A stretch of DNA of 64,000 nucleotides from Epichloe hybrida. Taxonomy: Eukaryota > Ascomycota > Sordariomycetes > Hypocreales > Clavicipitaceae. Below, in pieces: positions 21,050 to 31,610 of this stretch (positions are counted from its first letter, which is position 1; the number at the start of each line of letters is the position of its first letter). Position numbers and translations under genes: made by a program. The stretch is taken from contig JAFEKR010000004.1 of assembly GCA_019022495.1 (NCBI GenBank), positions 3,286,001-3,350,000 on the forward strand, in the 5' to 3' direction. The notes under the pieces were generated by a model. The model ran no database searches. It was not told the DNA's origin and worked only from the letters and a program-made list of their open reading frames with translations.

Positions 21050-22203
21050 ATGCTCTCCTTCCTCACCGTCGTGTTGGCTCTGGTCTCGGCCACTGCGGTA
21101 TCGGCCAGCCGGACGTCCCCCCCCAAAGGGGCACTCGTCGTCGGCGGCAAGTGCGGTCAATACAAGACGATCCAGGCAGCGGTCGATGCCCTCCAGCCCA
21201 CGGAGAAGGAGCAGACCATCTTCATCAATCCAGGTACCTACCAAGAGCAAGTCAGCATAAAGCCTCTCCCTGGCCCGCTCAAGATCTACGGCTACACCAA
21301 CCACTCGGGATCCTACGCCGCGAACCAGGTGACCATCGCGGCAGGCCATAGCCAGAAAGACAAGCGGACCAATGACTTGACGGCGACGTTGCGTGTCGCA
21401 ACTTCCCGCTTCAGGCTCTACAACGTCAACGTCGTCAACGACTTTGGGAAGGGGTCACAGGCTCTTGCCCTGTCTGCAAAAAATACCGTATGTTTTTGTG
21501 TCCGTTGAGTTGTTTGTTTGTCTGTTAGTCCCGACAGCGCGCGGTGGTTTTTCTCTCGCAATTGACAATGGCAAAATTCTGCGCCGCAAGAATGCTAACT
21601 CTGCTCCTCTTCTCCCCCCTCTCCCCCCTCTAGGACCAAGGCTACTATGCCTGTTCGTTCGAAGGGTATCAGGACACGGTTCTTTCGCAGGTCGGCGTGC
21701 AGATATTCCATGGCTGCCACATCAAGGGAGCCACCGACTTCATATTCGGCCAGGCCTCGCGCACCTGGTTCGAAAATTGCGACATCAGCGTGCTCCCCGT
21801 CAAGACGGGCTACGTGACTGCCTCGGGGCGTGCCTCGGACGACTCACAGAGCTACTACGTGTTCAACGGCACGAGGATAAGGGCCGCACCGGGCATGGAA
21901 GTCAAATCGGGCGCCTACTTCCTAGGCCGACCGTGGGCCCCCTATGCCCGCGTCGAGTTCCAGTATTCTAGGATGGACGACGTCATCAACCCCGCGGGCT
22001 GGCATGTCTGGAAGGATGAAGACACGCGGATCGACCACGTCTCCTTTGTCGAGTTTGGAAACACAGGGCCGGGGGCCAGCGGTAAGAGGGCATGGTTTGC
22101 GAAGAAGGCGACGAAAGCGTTGATGATAGACGGAATTCTGGGTGAGCAGTACGATTCTGCGTACTATTTTGACTCGTCGTTCGTATCATCAGTTTCAGAT
22201 TAA
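21050..22203 (+). CDS. Secreted pectin methylesterase (carbohydrate esterase family 8)
   Basis: Two exons, 21050-21487 and 21634-22203 (146-bp intron), 335 residues. A signal peptide (MLSFLTVVLALVSATAVSAS) precedes a single right-handed beta-helix esterase domain. Family motifs are present: GQYKTIQAAVDAL, GSQALAL, YYACSFEGYQDT with Asp160, GATDFIFG with Asp181, and LGRPW with the active-site Arg. It removes methyl groups from pectin, exposing it to pectate lyases and polygalacturonases during growth on plant tissue. The length is standard for fungal enzymes and all catalytic residues are visible, so it should be active. It sits between the MITE-rich island and an FSH-type hydrolase gene. Confidence 0.95.
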
Positions 22204-22427
22204 GCTTGCTTGCTTGCCGCCTTGTTGTTGTGTTGTGGCTTGGCTTGGTGGCGTATTATGTGGCTTGGCTTGTGATGATAGCTAATCAACTTGCGGCCCC
22301 CCCTTCCTTTCAATTCGCATGTGTTCACCGTTCAACCAAGTAGTCATTATCTAATAAATTAAAAACGACCTGATTAAACATCTCTGTGTCTCCCCCCCCC
22401 CCCTCCCTTCTTCTCCCGGCGCCCAGG

Positions 22428-23228
22428 ATGACGATCGGAGACAAGATAACGCCAACCCCCTCCCTTCCACGCATCCTGTGCCTCCATGGCGGCGGCGTCA
22501 ACGGCGGCGTCTTCCGTCTCCAGTGCCGCACCATCATCAGCCAGCTCGCGCACACGTTTCGACTCGTCTTCATGGACGCCCCGTACGCCTCCAGCCCGCA
22601 CCCAGACATCGTCGCCGTCTACGGCGAACTCGGCCCCTTCCATTGCTGGCTGCCGTCGGCCGAAGAGGAGGAGCCCACGGCCGGTGCCGGTGCCGGTGCC
22701 GGTGCTCGCCACGTCACGGACTCGTGTCTCGCGGCCATGGAGAACGACGACGACGGTTCCGGGCCGTGGGTCGGCGTGCTCGGCTTCTCGCAGGGTGCCA
22801 AGATAGCCATCAGCCTGCTGTGGGCGCAGCGGCGGGCAGAGGTCCTCTTGGGCCCGGGCCACGCGAGAACAGACTTCAGGTTCGGAGTCATCATGGCGGG
22901 AAGTGCGCCCGTCGTCTGCCTGGACGCGAGGCTGCCGCGGCCGAGACACGTGGCGGATGCGACGGCCGACGCCTCCGGCCCTTCGTTTGAGGATTGGCCC
23001 GATGCTCCATGCGGGCATCACGTCGTCGACGTTCCCACCTTGCATGTGCATGGCTTGAAGGACGCTGGCATAGAGCGGCACAGGAAGTTGCTGGCCTTGT
23101 ATTGCGAGCCCGGGCGGACGAGTGTCGTGGAATGGGATGCCGGGCATAGACTACCCTTCAAGACAGGGGACGTGCAGCGGGTGGTGAGCAGCTTGCTGGA
23201 CATGGCGAGACAGGCAGGCGTTGTTTGA
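22428..23228 (+). CDS. FSH-family serine hydrolase (alpha/beta hydrolase)
   Basis: Intronless, 266 residues from the first in-frame ATG (22428); the frame is open further upstream but without an ATG. The N terminus RILCLHGGGVNGGVFR gives the oxyanion region. GFSQG carries the nucleophile Ser121; the HGLKDAG Asp and the DAGHRLP His complete the triad. This is the FSH1 family (yeast FSH1-3; LovG-like thioesterases of polyketide clusters are relatives). The substrate is unknown and is probably a short acyl or thio-ester. No signal peptide is seen, so it is likely cytosolic. A low-complexity Glu/Ala/Gly insert lies at about residues 77-95. No polyketide synthase is nearby. Confidence 0.88.
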   Translation: MTIGDKITPTPSLPRILCLHGGGVNGGVFRLQCRTIISQLAHTFRLVFMDAPYASSPHPDIVAVYGELGPFHCWLPSAEEEEPTAGAGAGAGARHVTDSCLAAMENDDDGSGPWVGVLGFSQGAKIAISLLWAQRRAEVLLGPGHARTDFRFGVIMAGSAPVVCLDARLPRPRHVADATADASGPSFEDWPDAPCGHHVVDVPTLHVHGLKDAGIERHRKLLALYCEPGRTSVVEWDAGHRLPFKTGDVQRVVSSLLDMARQAGVV

Positions 23229-23583
23229 GACTCGAGGGCTTCGTCTAGCCATGTGCCATCAAGTCACAAATTGAACGGGATGCCATCCGCTACGCTCAAA
23301 GCGGCACCGCGTGCGTGACATGCTTTGACATGTCGTGCTTCATCATCACTCCGGCCTACAAGTAAAGGTGACGAGGCATTGCCTGGAAACCTATGCATGG
23401 CGCTCGGTATATTCAATAGTCTATGCCGAGCCAAAGAAACATGATGCGCCAACTCCGAGCCCTTCGTCCGTACACACAAGAAAAGAAAAGAAATACATTG
23501 TGTGCGGGTGTGCATGCTAGAAAACCATAATGGTGTATGATGCCATAACCACGTTTGCCCAGTCATCGCGGGACAAAGTCTCC
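23229..23583. other. Convergent 3' intergenic region
   Basis: 355 bp between the 3' ends of the hydrolase and the DnaJ gene. Nothing beyond presumed 3' UTRs is seen. Confidence 0.5.
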
Positions 23584-24709
23584 CTAGCGGATGAGTCCCA
23601 AGGATCTTAATCTATCGCAGTGAGGTTTGGGGTACGCATTCGCTTCGGCCATCTTCTCGTCATCTTGGTAGAACCAGCCCGTGGCATCTTCCTGCATCCG
23701 CCGTTGAATCATGTTTTCATGCTCGCATCGGTTTTGCAAAAAATGCAAAAAGTTGGCCTCGGCGGCCCTGTCCAGCTGTGAAAGCTTGGATTTGGTATAC
23801 GACTGGATATCCTTGCCATTGACAAAGTAGTTGATCTTGTGCCTCGGTGTCGTGCGGCCCTCGGTGTAAGGCGGTTGAGGGACATCCCAAGACATTTTGG
23901 GAGTTGTTGCACCCGTTGAGCTGCCGGTGAACAAGGATGATATCATGGGCAGGATGAAGAAGATCAAGATGGGCAAAAGCGTGAGCAAGTTTTGCAGTCC
24001 GCCCTGTTGCTGTCCCTCTTCTTGTGCTTCTCGGGGTCGTCGCCTCGGTCTCGCGCCGCCGAACTGGTGTACCCGGACGCCCGGCCCGCCGCCAAAGTTG
24101 AAGACGAATTGGGGCCCAGTGTCGAACGCTGATCAGTCAGTACAAGTACAGATGGACCAGGACAATGTGTGCCATTCATGAAGAGTCTGCAGGCTCACCT
24201 CCAAACCCACCGCCGCCGCCGAAGAACCTGGCAAACATCTCCTCCGGACTCAGTTCCTCGTTCCACCTGCCACCACCGCCCATGCCCCCCGACGGTTGCC
24301 GAGCGGCAAATCCGGAAAAGGGGTTCTGCGCCTGCGCGCTTGCGAATCGACTGTCAGGGTCGATCCCGGACTTGTCAAACTTCTCCCGCTTCTCCTTATC
24401 TCCCAATATCCCAAAGGCTCGGCTGACCATCTTGAAAGCCTCGGCAGCATGCTCATGCCCATTTTTGTCCGGGTGGGTCAGCAATGACTGCTTGCGATAC
24501 GCCTTTTTGATGTCGGATTCGGCGCAGGTCGTCTTGGTGGATTCGAGGCCTAGAATGTCATAGAATGCAGTAGGGCTGCATCTTCGAATGCGCAAAACAG
24601 CTTCTTTCTGCTCGACCGTGTATTTGCGCCCCTGGTTTCCTTGGTTGTGTTCGCGGTGCCGAGCCGAGTCTTGCCCCGTGCTCGCTCCCGACGCCGTCAC
24701 GCCGGGCAT
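23584..24709 (-). CDS. ER-membrane DnaJ protein (Hlj1/DNAJB12-like)
   Basis: Two exons, 24199-24709 and 23584-24128 (70-bp intron), 351 residues. The J domain is at about residues 48-113 with HPD at 79-81. A Gly-rich linker follows (SPEEMFARFFGGGGGFGG), then the GVRVHQFGG signature of this family. A transmembrane segment (LLTLLPILIFFILPMISSLF) and a C-terminal DUF1977-type domain complete it. In yeast, Hlj1 sits in the ER membrane with its J domain in the cytosol and recruits Hsp70 to ER-associated degradation; the same role is expected. The start at 24709 is the first ATG. The gene is divergent from rsm19 across 392 bp. Confidence 0.93.
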
Positions 24710-25101
24710 CGAGGAGAGTGTTGAAATTTTTTCAAATCTGAGGACGTGACCGCTCGCTGTACGTCAATCGAGCGCGAGGTGTGTAGCTTGCGAAGTTGCC
24801 GAAATGGAAATCCTGTTCTGTCGTTCTCAAATTCCACTTCAGCAAAACGATCGTACTTACGTTGCTGATCAACGCAGTCGGCCCACAACGGGTACGTACA
24901 CCCGCACTAGAAGGTAACTCCACGTGATGATGAGACGTCTGGCGGTGGGCTACCCTGCAGGCTTTGAAGCAGGGAACAAAAGCTCATTGCCCAAGAATAT
25001 CACGTGGCTCGATGGAGAATATCCACCACAATTCGTGTATCGGCTTTGTGCCATGCACGACTCCTTGGCTGCCCGAGCGAGCAAATACAAAGAGCTCGAA
25101 A
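24710..25101. promoter_or_regulatory. Shared promoter between the DnaJ and rsm19 genes
   Basis: A 392-bp divergent interval with two CACGTG boxes (24921-24926 and 25001-25006), candidate sites for a Cbf1/bHLH-type factor. CACGTG also precedes TAF10 and eme1 in this window. A regulatory role is inferred. Confidence 0.5.
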
Positions 25102-25590
25102 ATGCACGCAACGAGAGCACTGCTCAAGCGCTCAGTTTGGAAAGGTAAGCCGCGTGACACTTCGTCCAGAGATTTGACGCACGAATCTGGACCGCGCTGA
25201 TTGATTGTTACAGGACCTCACCTTGTGCCGTACGCTCCCACTCGAAACAACATCCCCATATGTGCGATTTGCTAAGAAAAAAAAAAAAATCGAAAGCGCA
25301 GTCTCCCGATCGTATTCCCTAAAAAACAAGGCGACAAAGTCCCGCCTGTCCGAACGCAAGCTCGGTCCGCCACTATATTACCGAACTTTGTGGGACTTAA
25401 GTTTGAGATTCACAATGGCAAGGATTACCATCAGGTGATGATAACGGAAGAAATGGTAGGCCACAAACTCGGGGAGTTCTCACCGTATGTCTTTCCCGCT
25501 TCGCACAAGTTTACAAAAACGCAACACGGAAGACCAATACTAAAAGGCCTTGCCAGGACGCGCAAGCCGAACATCTGGGATAGAAAGTGA
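25102..25590 (+). CDS. RSM19: Mitochondrial small-subunit ribosomal protein uS19m (Rsm19)
   Basis: Four exons, 25102-25144, 25214-25229 (16 nt), 25302-25484 and 25557-25590, giving 91 residues, the size of yeast Rsm19. The spliced protein reads [20 protein letters not shown], then [31 protein letters not shown] and a basic tail ending NIWDRK. These are the S19 signatures that contact the head of the small subunit. No mature-length ORF exists without splicing, so simple ORF searches miss it. Intron 2 uses a GTACGC donor and contains a 13-A run. Exon borders rest on the conserved S19 sequence and GT-AG sites; RNA reads would confirm them. The product acts in the mitochondrial matrix. Confidence 0.9.
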
Positions 25591-25933
25591 GGCTGTGGCT
25601 GTGCTAATAAAGGGGACCGGAGAGGTTCAATAGTTTGAACGTGGCAACACCTGTATAAAATATCTGTAGAACATGGCAAAGTGATGACCAGCAAAAGCTT
25701 GGAAAAAATCACTGTCACAAGAAGAAAGCCAAGGGGAAGTAGATTCATCATTCTGTAGTGCACCACCTATTACTGCCATGACGAGGAACCAGAAACTCCA
25801 AGGTTGGCGCAGAAAATGCACCATCACAAGCCCCGAACGCCGCAACACCATTCCATCAAGAGCCATAAGCCAAGTCTCCTTCGATTCATGCCTGGCTGAT
25901 GTCCCAACTTGTTCCGCCACGTAGAGCGCCCTC
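25591..25933. other. Convergent 3' region
   Basis: 343 bp between rsm19 and TAF10 3' ends. No gene or repeat is seen. Confidence 0.5.
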
Positions 25934-26595
25934 TTAGCGATAGAATTCACTGCGCTTGACATTCACACCGTACTCCCCGACGGCCATGCCCAAATCTTCC
26001 ATGGTCAGCACTGTTCTGTTCTGGCTCCCGCCCTGGCCGCCACCGCCATACCCAGGACGTTGGATTCCCAACGGCGCGCCCTTGCCTTGATCCTTGTTGC
26101 CCGGTTGGCCGGCTTGCTGTCCAGGAATGGGGAAGCCAGCGGCGGCCCCCAGCGTGCCCATGGGGTTGTTCGTATTGTTGGACGCGCGGATCCGGCTGTA
26201 CTGATATGCGTCGGCGGCGATGTCTGCGATAAACTTCTGTGTCGCGAGGGCGAGCAGGCGCGCCAGACGGGGATCGGTCTGTGGTGGTGGTGGCAGACCA
26301 GCCTTGGTCATGTAGTAGTTCGTGACGGCGTCGGGTATCTGCGAATGGTAAGCAATGCTATTCGGGAATGGTGGGATGAGGAGCGGAGATTGCTCACAAT
26401 TGGAGCGTAATCGTCGATCTTGTTTAGGAACTCTCGCAGAGATGTGTCCTTGCGGGTTGGTAGTTTGGGGTCTTGCGGTGGCGCCATTTCAGGTGGCGGG
26501 TTCGGTCCATCTTGAATCTCGAGACCATCTACCAGCCCGTTGCCGTTCTGACTGACCTGCTGCGAATCCTGGGTTTCGGGAGCGTCGCCACTCAT
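25934..26595 (-). CDS. TAF10: TFIID/SAGA subunit TAF10
   Basis: Two exons, 26398-26595 and 25934-26338 (59-bp intron), 200 residues. A Pro/Gln-rich acidic N terminus is followed by the histone-fold TFIID-30kDa domain: [48 protein letters not shown]. The second half of the fold ([21 protein letters not shown]) comes after a Gly/Gln-rich insert of about 60 residues, which is typical of fungal TAF10. The protein is shared by TFIID and SAGA and acts in the nucleus. The C terminus SEFYR matches the family end. Confidence 0.95.
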
Positions 26596-27311
26596 GTCGA
26601 ACTATGTTGGCTTGTCGCGGGGGTTTGAAATGTGATCTGATCAAGTCAAAGGTCAAGATCGATTTGCGATCGCTTGTTACCATATGCAACTCCAGTCACG
26701 TGATGCGCGTCGACGAAACCGCTTGCGGGCCAACATCAGGACTTTGACGGCCACTACGGCCGCGCAAAGTGTCAGAGATGTGCGAATGGCATCGATGGGT
26801 TATTGTACTGGGATTCATGCGTCTACAACACAAGGTCTGAAGCAATCAGAGGATCCCGTCCTAGTGGTAACGAGGGGCTAGAGCACCTGCTCGTTGGCCG
26901 CGGAAGTGAGAGGAACAGAATGGACAACAGTGGCATTTATTATGACAAGTCGTGACTGAACGTCGCAAAAGCTATTTGCGAGTTCGTAAAACTACCTGGG
27001 TACGTAAGCCCTACCCGTTTGTTGCTGCACCGTGCCAAAGTCCTGTCGGGCTCTTGGCTTGCTCGGACGCCGAATTCCATGAATCACCAGATAATTGTTG
27101 CCCTTTAACGCCGCCATGATAGCAAGTCCACCAATATCCGATCCTTCATTCCTTGCTTCCTGCCTCATGTCCAACTCGGCCGTGTCGTGAACCAATTTTC
27201 GCCTTGACAACAGGGTCTTTGCGAAGCCATCAATCAATGACCCGTGAGGCGGGCGACGATTGACAACATGAGCCGTGGCACTCGAGGACAATGCGAACTG
27301 AACCAAGTCTC
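26596..27311. promoter_or_regulatory. TAF10 upstream region with a CACGTG box
   Basis: 716 bp between the TAF10 start and the ERD2 stop codon. CACGTG at 26697-26702 (GTCACGTGAT context) is about 100 bp before the TAF10 ATG. The rest is presumed promoter and the ERD2 3' UTR; no gene is seen. Confidence 0.45.
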
Positions 27312-28235
27312 TTAGACGGGAAGCTTGAACTTTTTGCCCTTGAGCACCTTTGTGTAGTAAATGTAGAAGAAATCGCTATAGAGAACAGTCTGGATGATAC
27401 CAGCGACAATGGCAATCCAATCAAATTTGTACTTGGTATCCATGAGGTATCGGTATATCCAGTTGGGAATATACAGGGCTCGGTAGCTTCCCAAAGCAAA
27501 AAGGTAGTGCGTAGTGATGGTTTCGGCCTCACCAGTTCTCTGAAGCATGAATAGCTGCGGCAAGATGGCCACCGATTCAAGCCAGATGGAAAAGGCCCAT
27601 AGAATCTCAGAAAATGTGTACTTGTACGGGACGAGGACGGCGAGGACTGCAGCCGCGGCGAGGAGGTACTGTACGCGGAACGTGTCGACATTGGGATCAT
27701 TCGTAGGCTTGTACGCGTTGGTCATGAGGTATACGATGTAACCCTGAGAGCCTATAAATGTGATTTTGAAGAACAGGTTGTACAAGCTGTCTGTCGAGAA
27801 TATGTCTGCGTGGTCATTGTCAGTGCTGATGCTGTTGCTGTTGCTGTTGCTATTACTCGAGCTAGATGGTGGCGATTGAACCATCGAGATTCGTGGGCAT
27901 ACCAAGGTATCGAGTCACGTAGACAAACAGATAAAGCGCCTGTGATTTGAATGAAATCCCAGAACAGCTCTGGCAGGTGTTAGCGAAGAGACACTCGGGG
28001 CCGGGGGGGGGCGACTGCATCGCCAGCCCGTGCGGGCGTTTTCGTCGCATACATTTAGCTGAACCATCTTGTGTAGTAGTATGAAGATACTCGCCAGATG
28101 CGAGAAATCCGCTGCGAATGATGGTTAGCAACGAAATGGATAGTTCTCATGGCTCAGCGCCATTCCACGGCGTTCCACGGCGGAGTGAGATCAGGGGCAC
28201 AACGAACCAGCGACGCGAAAGACGTTGAGGACCAT
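27312..28235 (-). CDS. ERD2: ER lumen protein-retaining receptor (HDEL/KDEL receptor)
   Basis: Four exons: 28208-28235, 28053-28111, 27903-27969, 27312-27805; 215 residues. The spliced start reads [20 protein letters not shown], then [66 protein letters not shown] and the C-terminal [11 protein letters not shown]. Seven membrane segments are spread over the length. The receptor cycles between Golgi and ER, binds C-terminal HDEL/KDEL signals at low pH and returns escaped ER proteins. Exon 1 is 28 nt with a weak GTTCGT donor, the least certain junction. The gene is divergent from the WLM gene, sharing 407 bp. Confidence 0.93.
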
Positions 28236-28642
28236 TGTGCAGCGCTGCGTGGCGGGATCGTGACCAATTGGTGATGCAGGAGCAAGTAAAAGATGAAGCT
28301 GCTACAACGCAACGTCTCTGCTGGCAAGGTCGTGTCCTCAATTGCGAGCAGATCTGGAGGGTCGGTGGAGAGTGGCGGATGGACGATCTGGGGGGGACCT
28401 GGGACGATCTGGGAGCATTAGAACTCAAAAAAGGAAGCTTGCCAGCCGACTCGATGCGAGGCGCGTGGGAAAAGGACACGACGCGGCAATCCCGGGAGCT
28501 CATCGACGCGGGTACAGGCGGCTCCACCACTATTAGTAATAAGTCAAAGTACTTTGCCACGCTCAGCAGGCTGTGAGCGCCGCACCGCAACAGAACTGCC
28601 CTTGTCCCTCGACACTTTCGCTATCGTACATGTTCAGTTGCC
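28236..28642. promoter_or_regulatory. Shared promoter between ERD2 and the WLM gene
   Basis: A 407-bp divergent interval with no clear TATA box or recognised motif. Confidence 0.4.
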
Positions 28643-29770
28643 ATGACTGCTTTGTCCGGGACAAACGGCCCTGCGCTTTCCGCTTCGGATGCGGATTCGG
28701 GCGGTTCCAAGTCGGCCGAGTCGAGCTGGATCGCCATCCACGTTACCCATCGCAAGCAGGACTACACTTTCCAACTTCCCCATGACGCCACAGTGCCTGA
28801 TCTGTTCGACGAGATTGCCACGACCCTCGGCGTGCCCCAATCCAACCAGAAGATCCTTGTGTCTAAAGGCCCCCTCCTGAGAGCACCGTTCAAAGAACCG
28901 TACACGGCACTGAGCGCCCTGCAAAACAAGACCATGACGCTCATGGGCTCGGGTGTCGCAGAGGTACAGGCCGTACAAAACATGTCACAGATGGTCGCGC
29001 AGCGGAATGCAGCTCGCGTGGCTCAGAAGAAGAAGGCGAGGGAAACGAAGAGACCAGGCACACGGACGCCCGCAAATCTCTCAGAGGATGCAAAATATAC
29101 TTTCCTTCAGGTGCGCCCACTGGACGGTCTGCCTGGCCCGGAGAGAAGTCGGCTTCTTCTGACGAGATTGAAGGAGGACCCTGGGATCAAAGCAGCCATG
29201 ACCAAGCACAAGTTCACCGTGTCACTGCTTACTGAAATGGAGCCACTGTCCCATACACAAGTCACTCACCAAGGTACCTCCAGGATCCTCGGACTGAACC
29301 GGAACCGAGGCGAGGTGATCGAGCTTCGTCTCCGAACAGATGCTCACGACGGTTATCGCGACTACAAAACAATTCGCAAGACACTGTGCCATGAACTTGC
29401 GCACAATGTTCACGGGCCGCATGACCGGCAGTTCTGGGATCTTTGCCATCAAATTGAGCGAGAGGTCGACGCTGCTGATTGGAAGTCTGGCGGGCGCACA
29501 ACTGGCGAGACGTCCCGTTATCTCGTTTCGGGTCAGGCGAGCTCGGACGACGATGTCCACGAGGACGACGGTGGCTGGACAGGTGGTGAATTTGTGCTGG
29601 GTGGTGCTGCAAATGCGGAAGCTTCCGTGAGTAGAAGAGAGATCCTTGCCCAGGCAGCATTGGAGAGACAAAGACAACAAGACAGGGCAGAGGGGAAAGC
29701 CTGCGATGCAGTGGACAAGGGCCGGAGACCGTGCCCGCGGTCACAGCATTCAAGTGACAAGAGCGATTGA
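28643..29770 (+). CDS. Ubiquitin-like/WLM-domain metallopeptidase
   Basis: Intronless, 375 residues. A ubiquitin-like domain (about residues 28-100) is followed by a basic linker and a WLM zinc-protease domain with HELAHNVHGPHD (His250, Glu251, His254 and third ligand His260). The layout matches fungal ubiquitin/WLM fusion proteins and is related to Wss1/Spartan-type proteases, which remove proteins crosslinked to DNA or trim SUMO conjugates. Which of these roles applies cannot be told. The tail is acidic and then Gln/Arg-rich and disordered, without the C-terminal SUMO-interacting motifs clearly visible. The active-site residues are intact. Confidence 0.9.
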   Translation: MTALSGTNGPALSASDADSGGSKSAESSWIAIHVTHRKQDYTFQLPHDATVPDLFDEIATTLGVPQSNQKILVSKGPLLRAPFKEPYTALSALQNKTMTLMGSGVAEVQAVQNMSQMVAQRNAARVAQKKKARETKRPGTRTPANLSEDAKYTFLQVRPLDGLPGPERSRLLLTRLKEDPGIKAAMTKHKFTVSLLTEMEPLSHTQVTHQGTSRILGLNRNRGEVIELRLRTDAHDGYRDYKTIRKTLCHELAHNVHGPHDRQFWDLCHQIEREVDAADWKSGGRTTGETSRYLVSGQASSDDDVHEDDGGWTGGEFVLGGAANAEASVSRREILAQAALERQRQQDRAEGKACDAVDKGRRPCPRSQHSSDKSD

Positions 29771-30722
29771 CGAGCAGGTTTTATTTGTTTTTCCTACGAC
29801 GCAGTCTTTTTTGCGAAAGGCGTTGGAGTCATGATAAGCCAGCTTCAAAGGTCAAGTTGATTATGGTGCCCTGGATTCTGGACGTTGTGTGATTTCTCCC
29901 CATCCTCCCATTGTGGTCCGGCAAGAACATTGCCAAACGGATGATCAACAATTGGCGATCCGCCGCGCGAAACCCAACTGCGAAATATATGACTCAATAC
30001 AAGACAGAGCAAGTTCAACTACCCATGTGATATAAGGGAAACGGAGGATGGAACATATGGCAAAATGTTTTTCAGTCCAAGTCCTCGATACAACCGAGTC
30101 GCCCTGCATACATGCCTCTGCATACATGACAAGTGTATGTCCGTAAGCGGTTATGGATGCAGAGCGGGTGGCCGCCCAATCTGTTCAGCTACATGGTCCA
30201 TATGTACATGTGATGATGCTAATTGTCGATGGGTCGAGTTAATCCGAACCTTGCGTAGTCTTATTTGGTCCAATGGGGAAGATGACCGGTCCTGACGGAC
30301 GGTGCCGAAGGCTTTTGACCCGCCGTTTCTTGATTAGATTTTGGTTGGGTCAGAAACTTGGCTGGGCGCGTAATACTTGTCAATAACTTATTAGTCTATT
30401 ATGAATATGCTGACCGTGACACCCATTCGGAATCTTTTGCATGGCTCTTGGCTTGCTAATTAAACCCCCGATTTAGCCACAAGTTAATCTAATGTCCGTG
30501 GTAAACAACCCGAGCCTTTGCCTAGAAAATTTTCATGGGTAACATGATATGTGTAAAGCTAGAATTGTATTATAGGCTAACTTTGTCCCGCGGCGTCTAC
30601 TTCGTAGAGTGTATTTGAATCCCTTATTACATAGCTATTGTATTCAAGTTGCGTGCAATTCTTCTCTTCAAGTCCATGGTTCATTCTGACCCTTTTCAAG
30701 ACTCATTAGACCCGGAAAAATA
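29771..30722. other. Intergenic, no gene seen
   Basis: 952 bp becoming AT-rich to the right. It includes the promoter of the secreted-protein gene. No repeat or ORF was supported. Confidence 0.45.
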
Positions 30723-31278
30723 ATGAGATTTCTTCTTACCCTTGGCTACGTTACTAGCGCTCTAGCGCTAGCTACTCAAACTGCCAAGTTTACCGAGAGA
30801 AGCGACGTTATTGCGTTGGAATTAGCAGCGCAAAGCACACATGGGGAAAATGCCCTCGCGCTTAGAGGGTACGTGAATAAGCGGAATCCATATCCAAATT
30901 ATAATCTCACTTCTTCTCAGACGAACCAAGACAGCATTGGAAAATTCCATTGAAAAACGCGGCGGTTTTACACTCTCAACAAGAATTCCTTTTGATGATC
31001 CAAGTCCACGCCAAATTGCAATCGGAGGCGTCGCTCTCACATTCGTAATGGCCCATAAATGGTACCAAGAAGGATCGAATGTCGTAACCCGCTTCGTTTG
31101 TCAAAGCATTGTAGTAGTAAACTCGGGTCGTAAGACAGTCAGGGTCAACGTCATCGCCGCTGGCCAATTCCTCTTGCGCAATTACATGGTCGGCGCGGAC
31201 AATACTCATCAGATCGATGTGGCCTACAAGGCTCCTGCTGGCCAGACATGCTGGGTCGATGTCGAAGACAATTTCTAG
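30723..31278 (+). CDS. Small secreted protein with propeptide and Kex2-type site, paralogue 2
   Basis: Two exons, 30723-30868 and 30921-31278 (52-bp phase-2 intron, GTACG donor), 167 residues. The signal peptide MRFLLTLGYVTSALALATQ is close to that of the 17662-18256 gene. The pro-region ends ENSIEKR, a Kex2-type site. The mature part of about 105 residues has the shared pattern AIGGVALTFVMA, then SIVVVNSGRKTVRVNVIAAG, and ends AGQTCWVDVEDNF with two Cys. Without splicing, the first frame stops at 30953, so the protein would be missed. The function is unknown; secretion is expected. A truncated, broken copy follows directly, and a RIP-decayed Gypsy element lies 1.2 kb downstream. Confidence 0.77.
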
Positions 31279-31282
31279 ACAA

Positions 31283-31610
31283 GATTGGCAGCGCAGGAAA
31301 AACATGGGGGGGGGGATGCTCTTACGCTTAGAGGGTACGTGAACTAGCGGAATCCATGTCTTGACCCTAATCTCACTTCTTGGACAGGCAGAAACAGCAT
31401 TGGACAGTTCCATCAAAAAACGCAATATCGTTACCAAAATCCGGGGTTTCTTCCAACACGGCGAGCAAAACGACGATTATAATCAGATTTGTCACTGTCT
31501 CGTTCTTGGTGGGCCGTGGATGGTACAGAAAAGCATCGCGTTGGTTATTGTTGGAACGACCACACCGCGGCCAGCGTGCTTCCTTTCTGGCCTCTTCTTA
31601 GTAGACTAGA
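31283..31610 (+). pseudogene. Broken tandem copy of the secreted-protein gene
   Basis: Begins at a segment matching about 30822 onward of the intact gene (TTGGCAGCGCA, ACGCTTAGAGGGTACGTGAA, CTCACTTCTTG), so the signal peptide is missing. The intron donor and the SSIKKR version of the cleavage site remain, but the frame needed for the mature domain (TIIIRFVTVSFLVGRGWY) is shifted. G-runs replace A-rich sequence at the junction. It reads as a partial tandem duplication that decayed. Confidence 0.65.

Noticed and set aside
22386..22427. Upstream extension of the FSH hydrolase
   Set aside because: The extension begins with GTG, not ATG, and lies in a C-rich untranslated-looking tract.
25230..25301. 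rsm19 read through to a TGTGCG donor
   Set aside because: It gives the wrong frame; only the GTACGC donor at 25230 joins to the conserved S19 reading.
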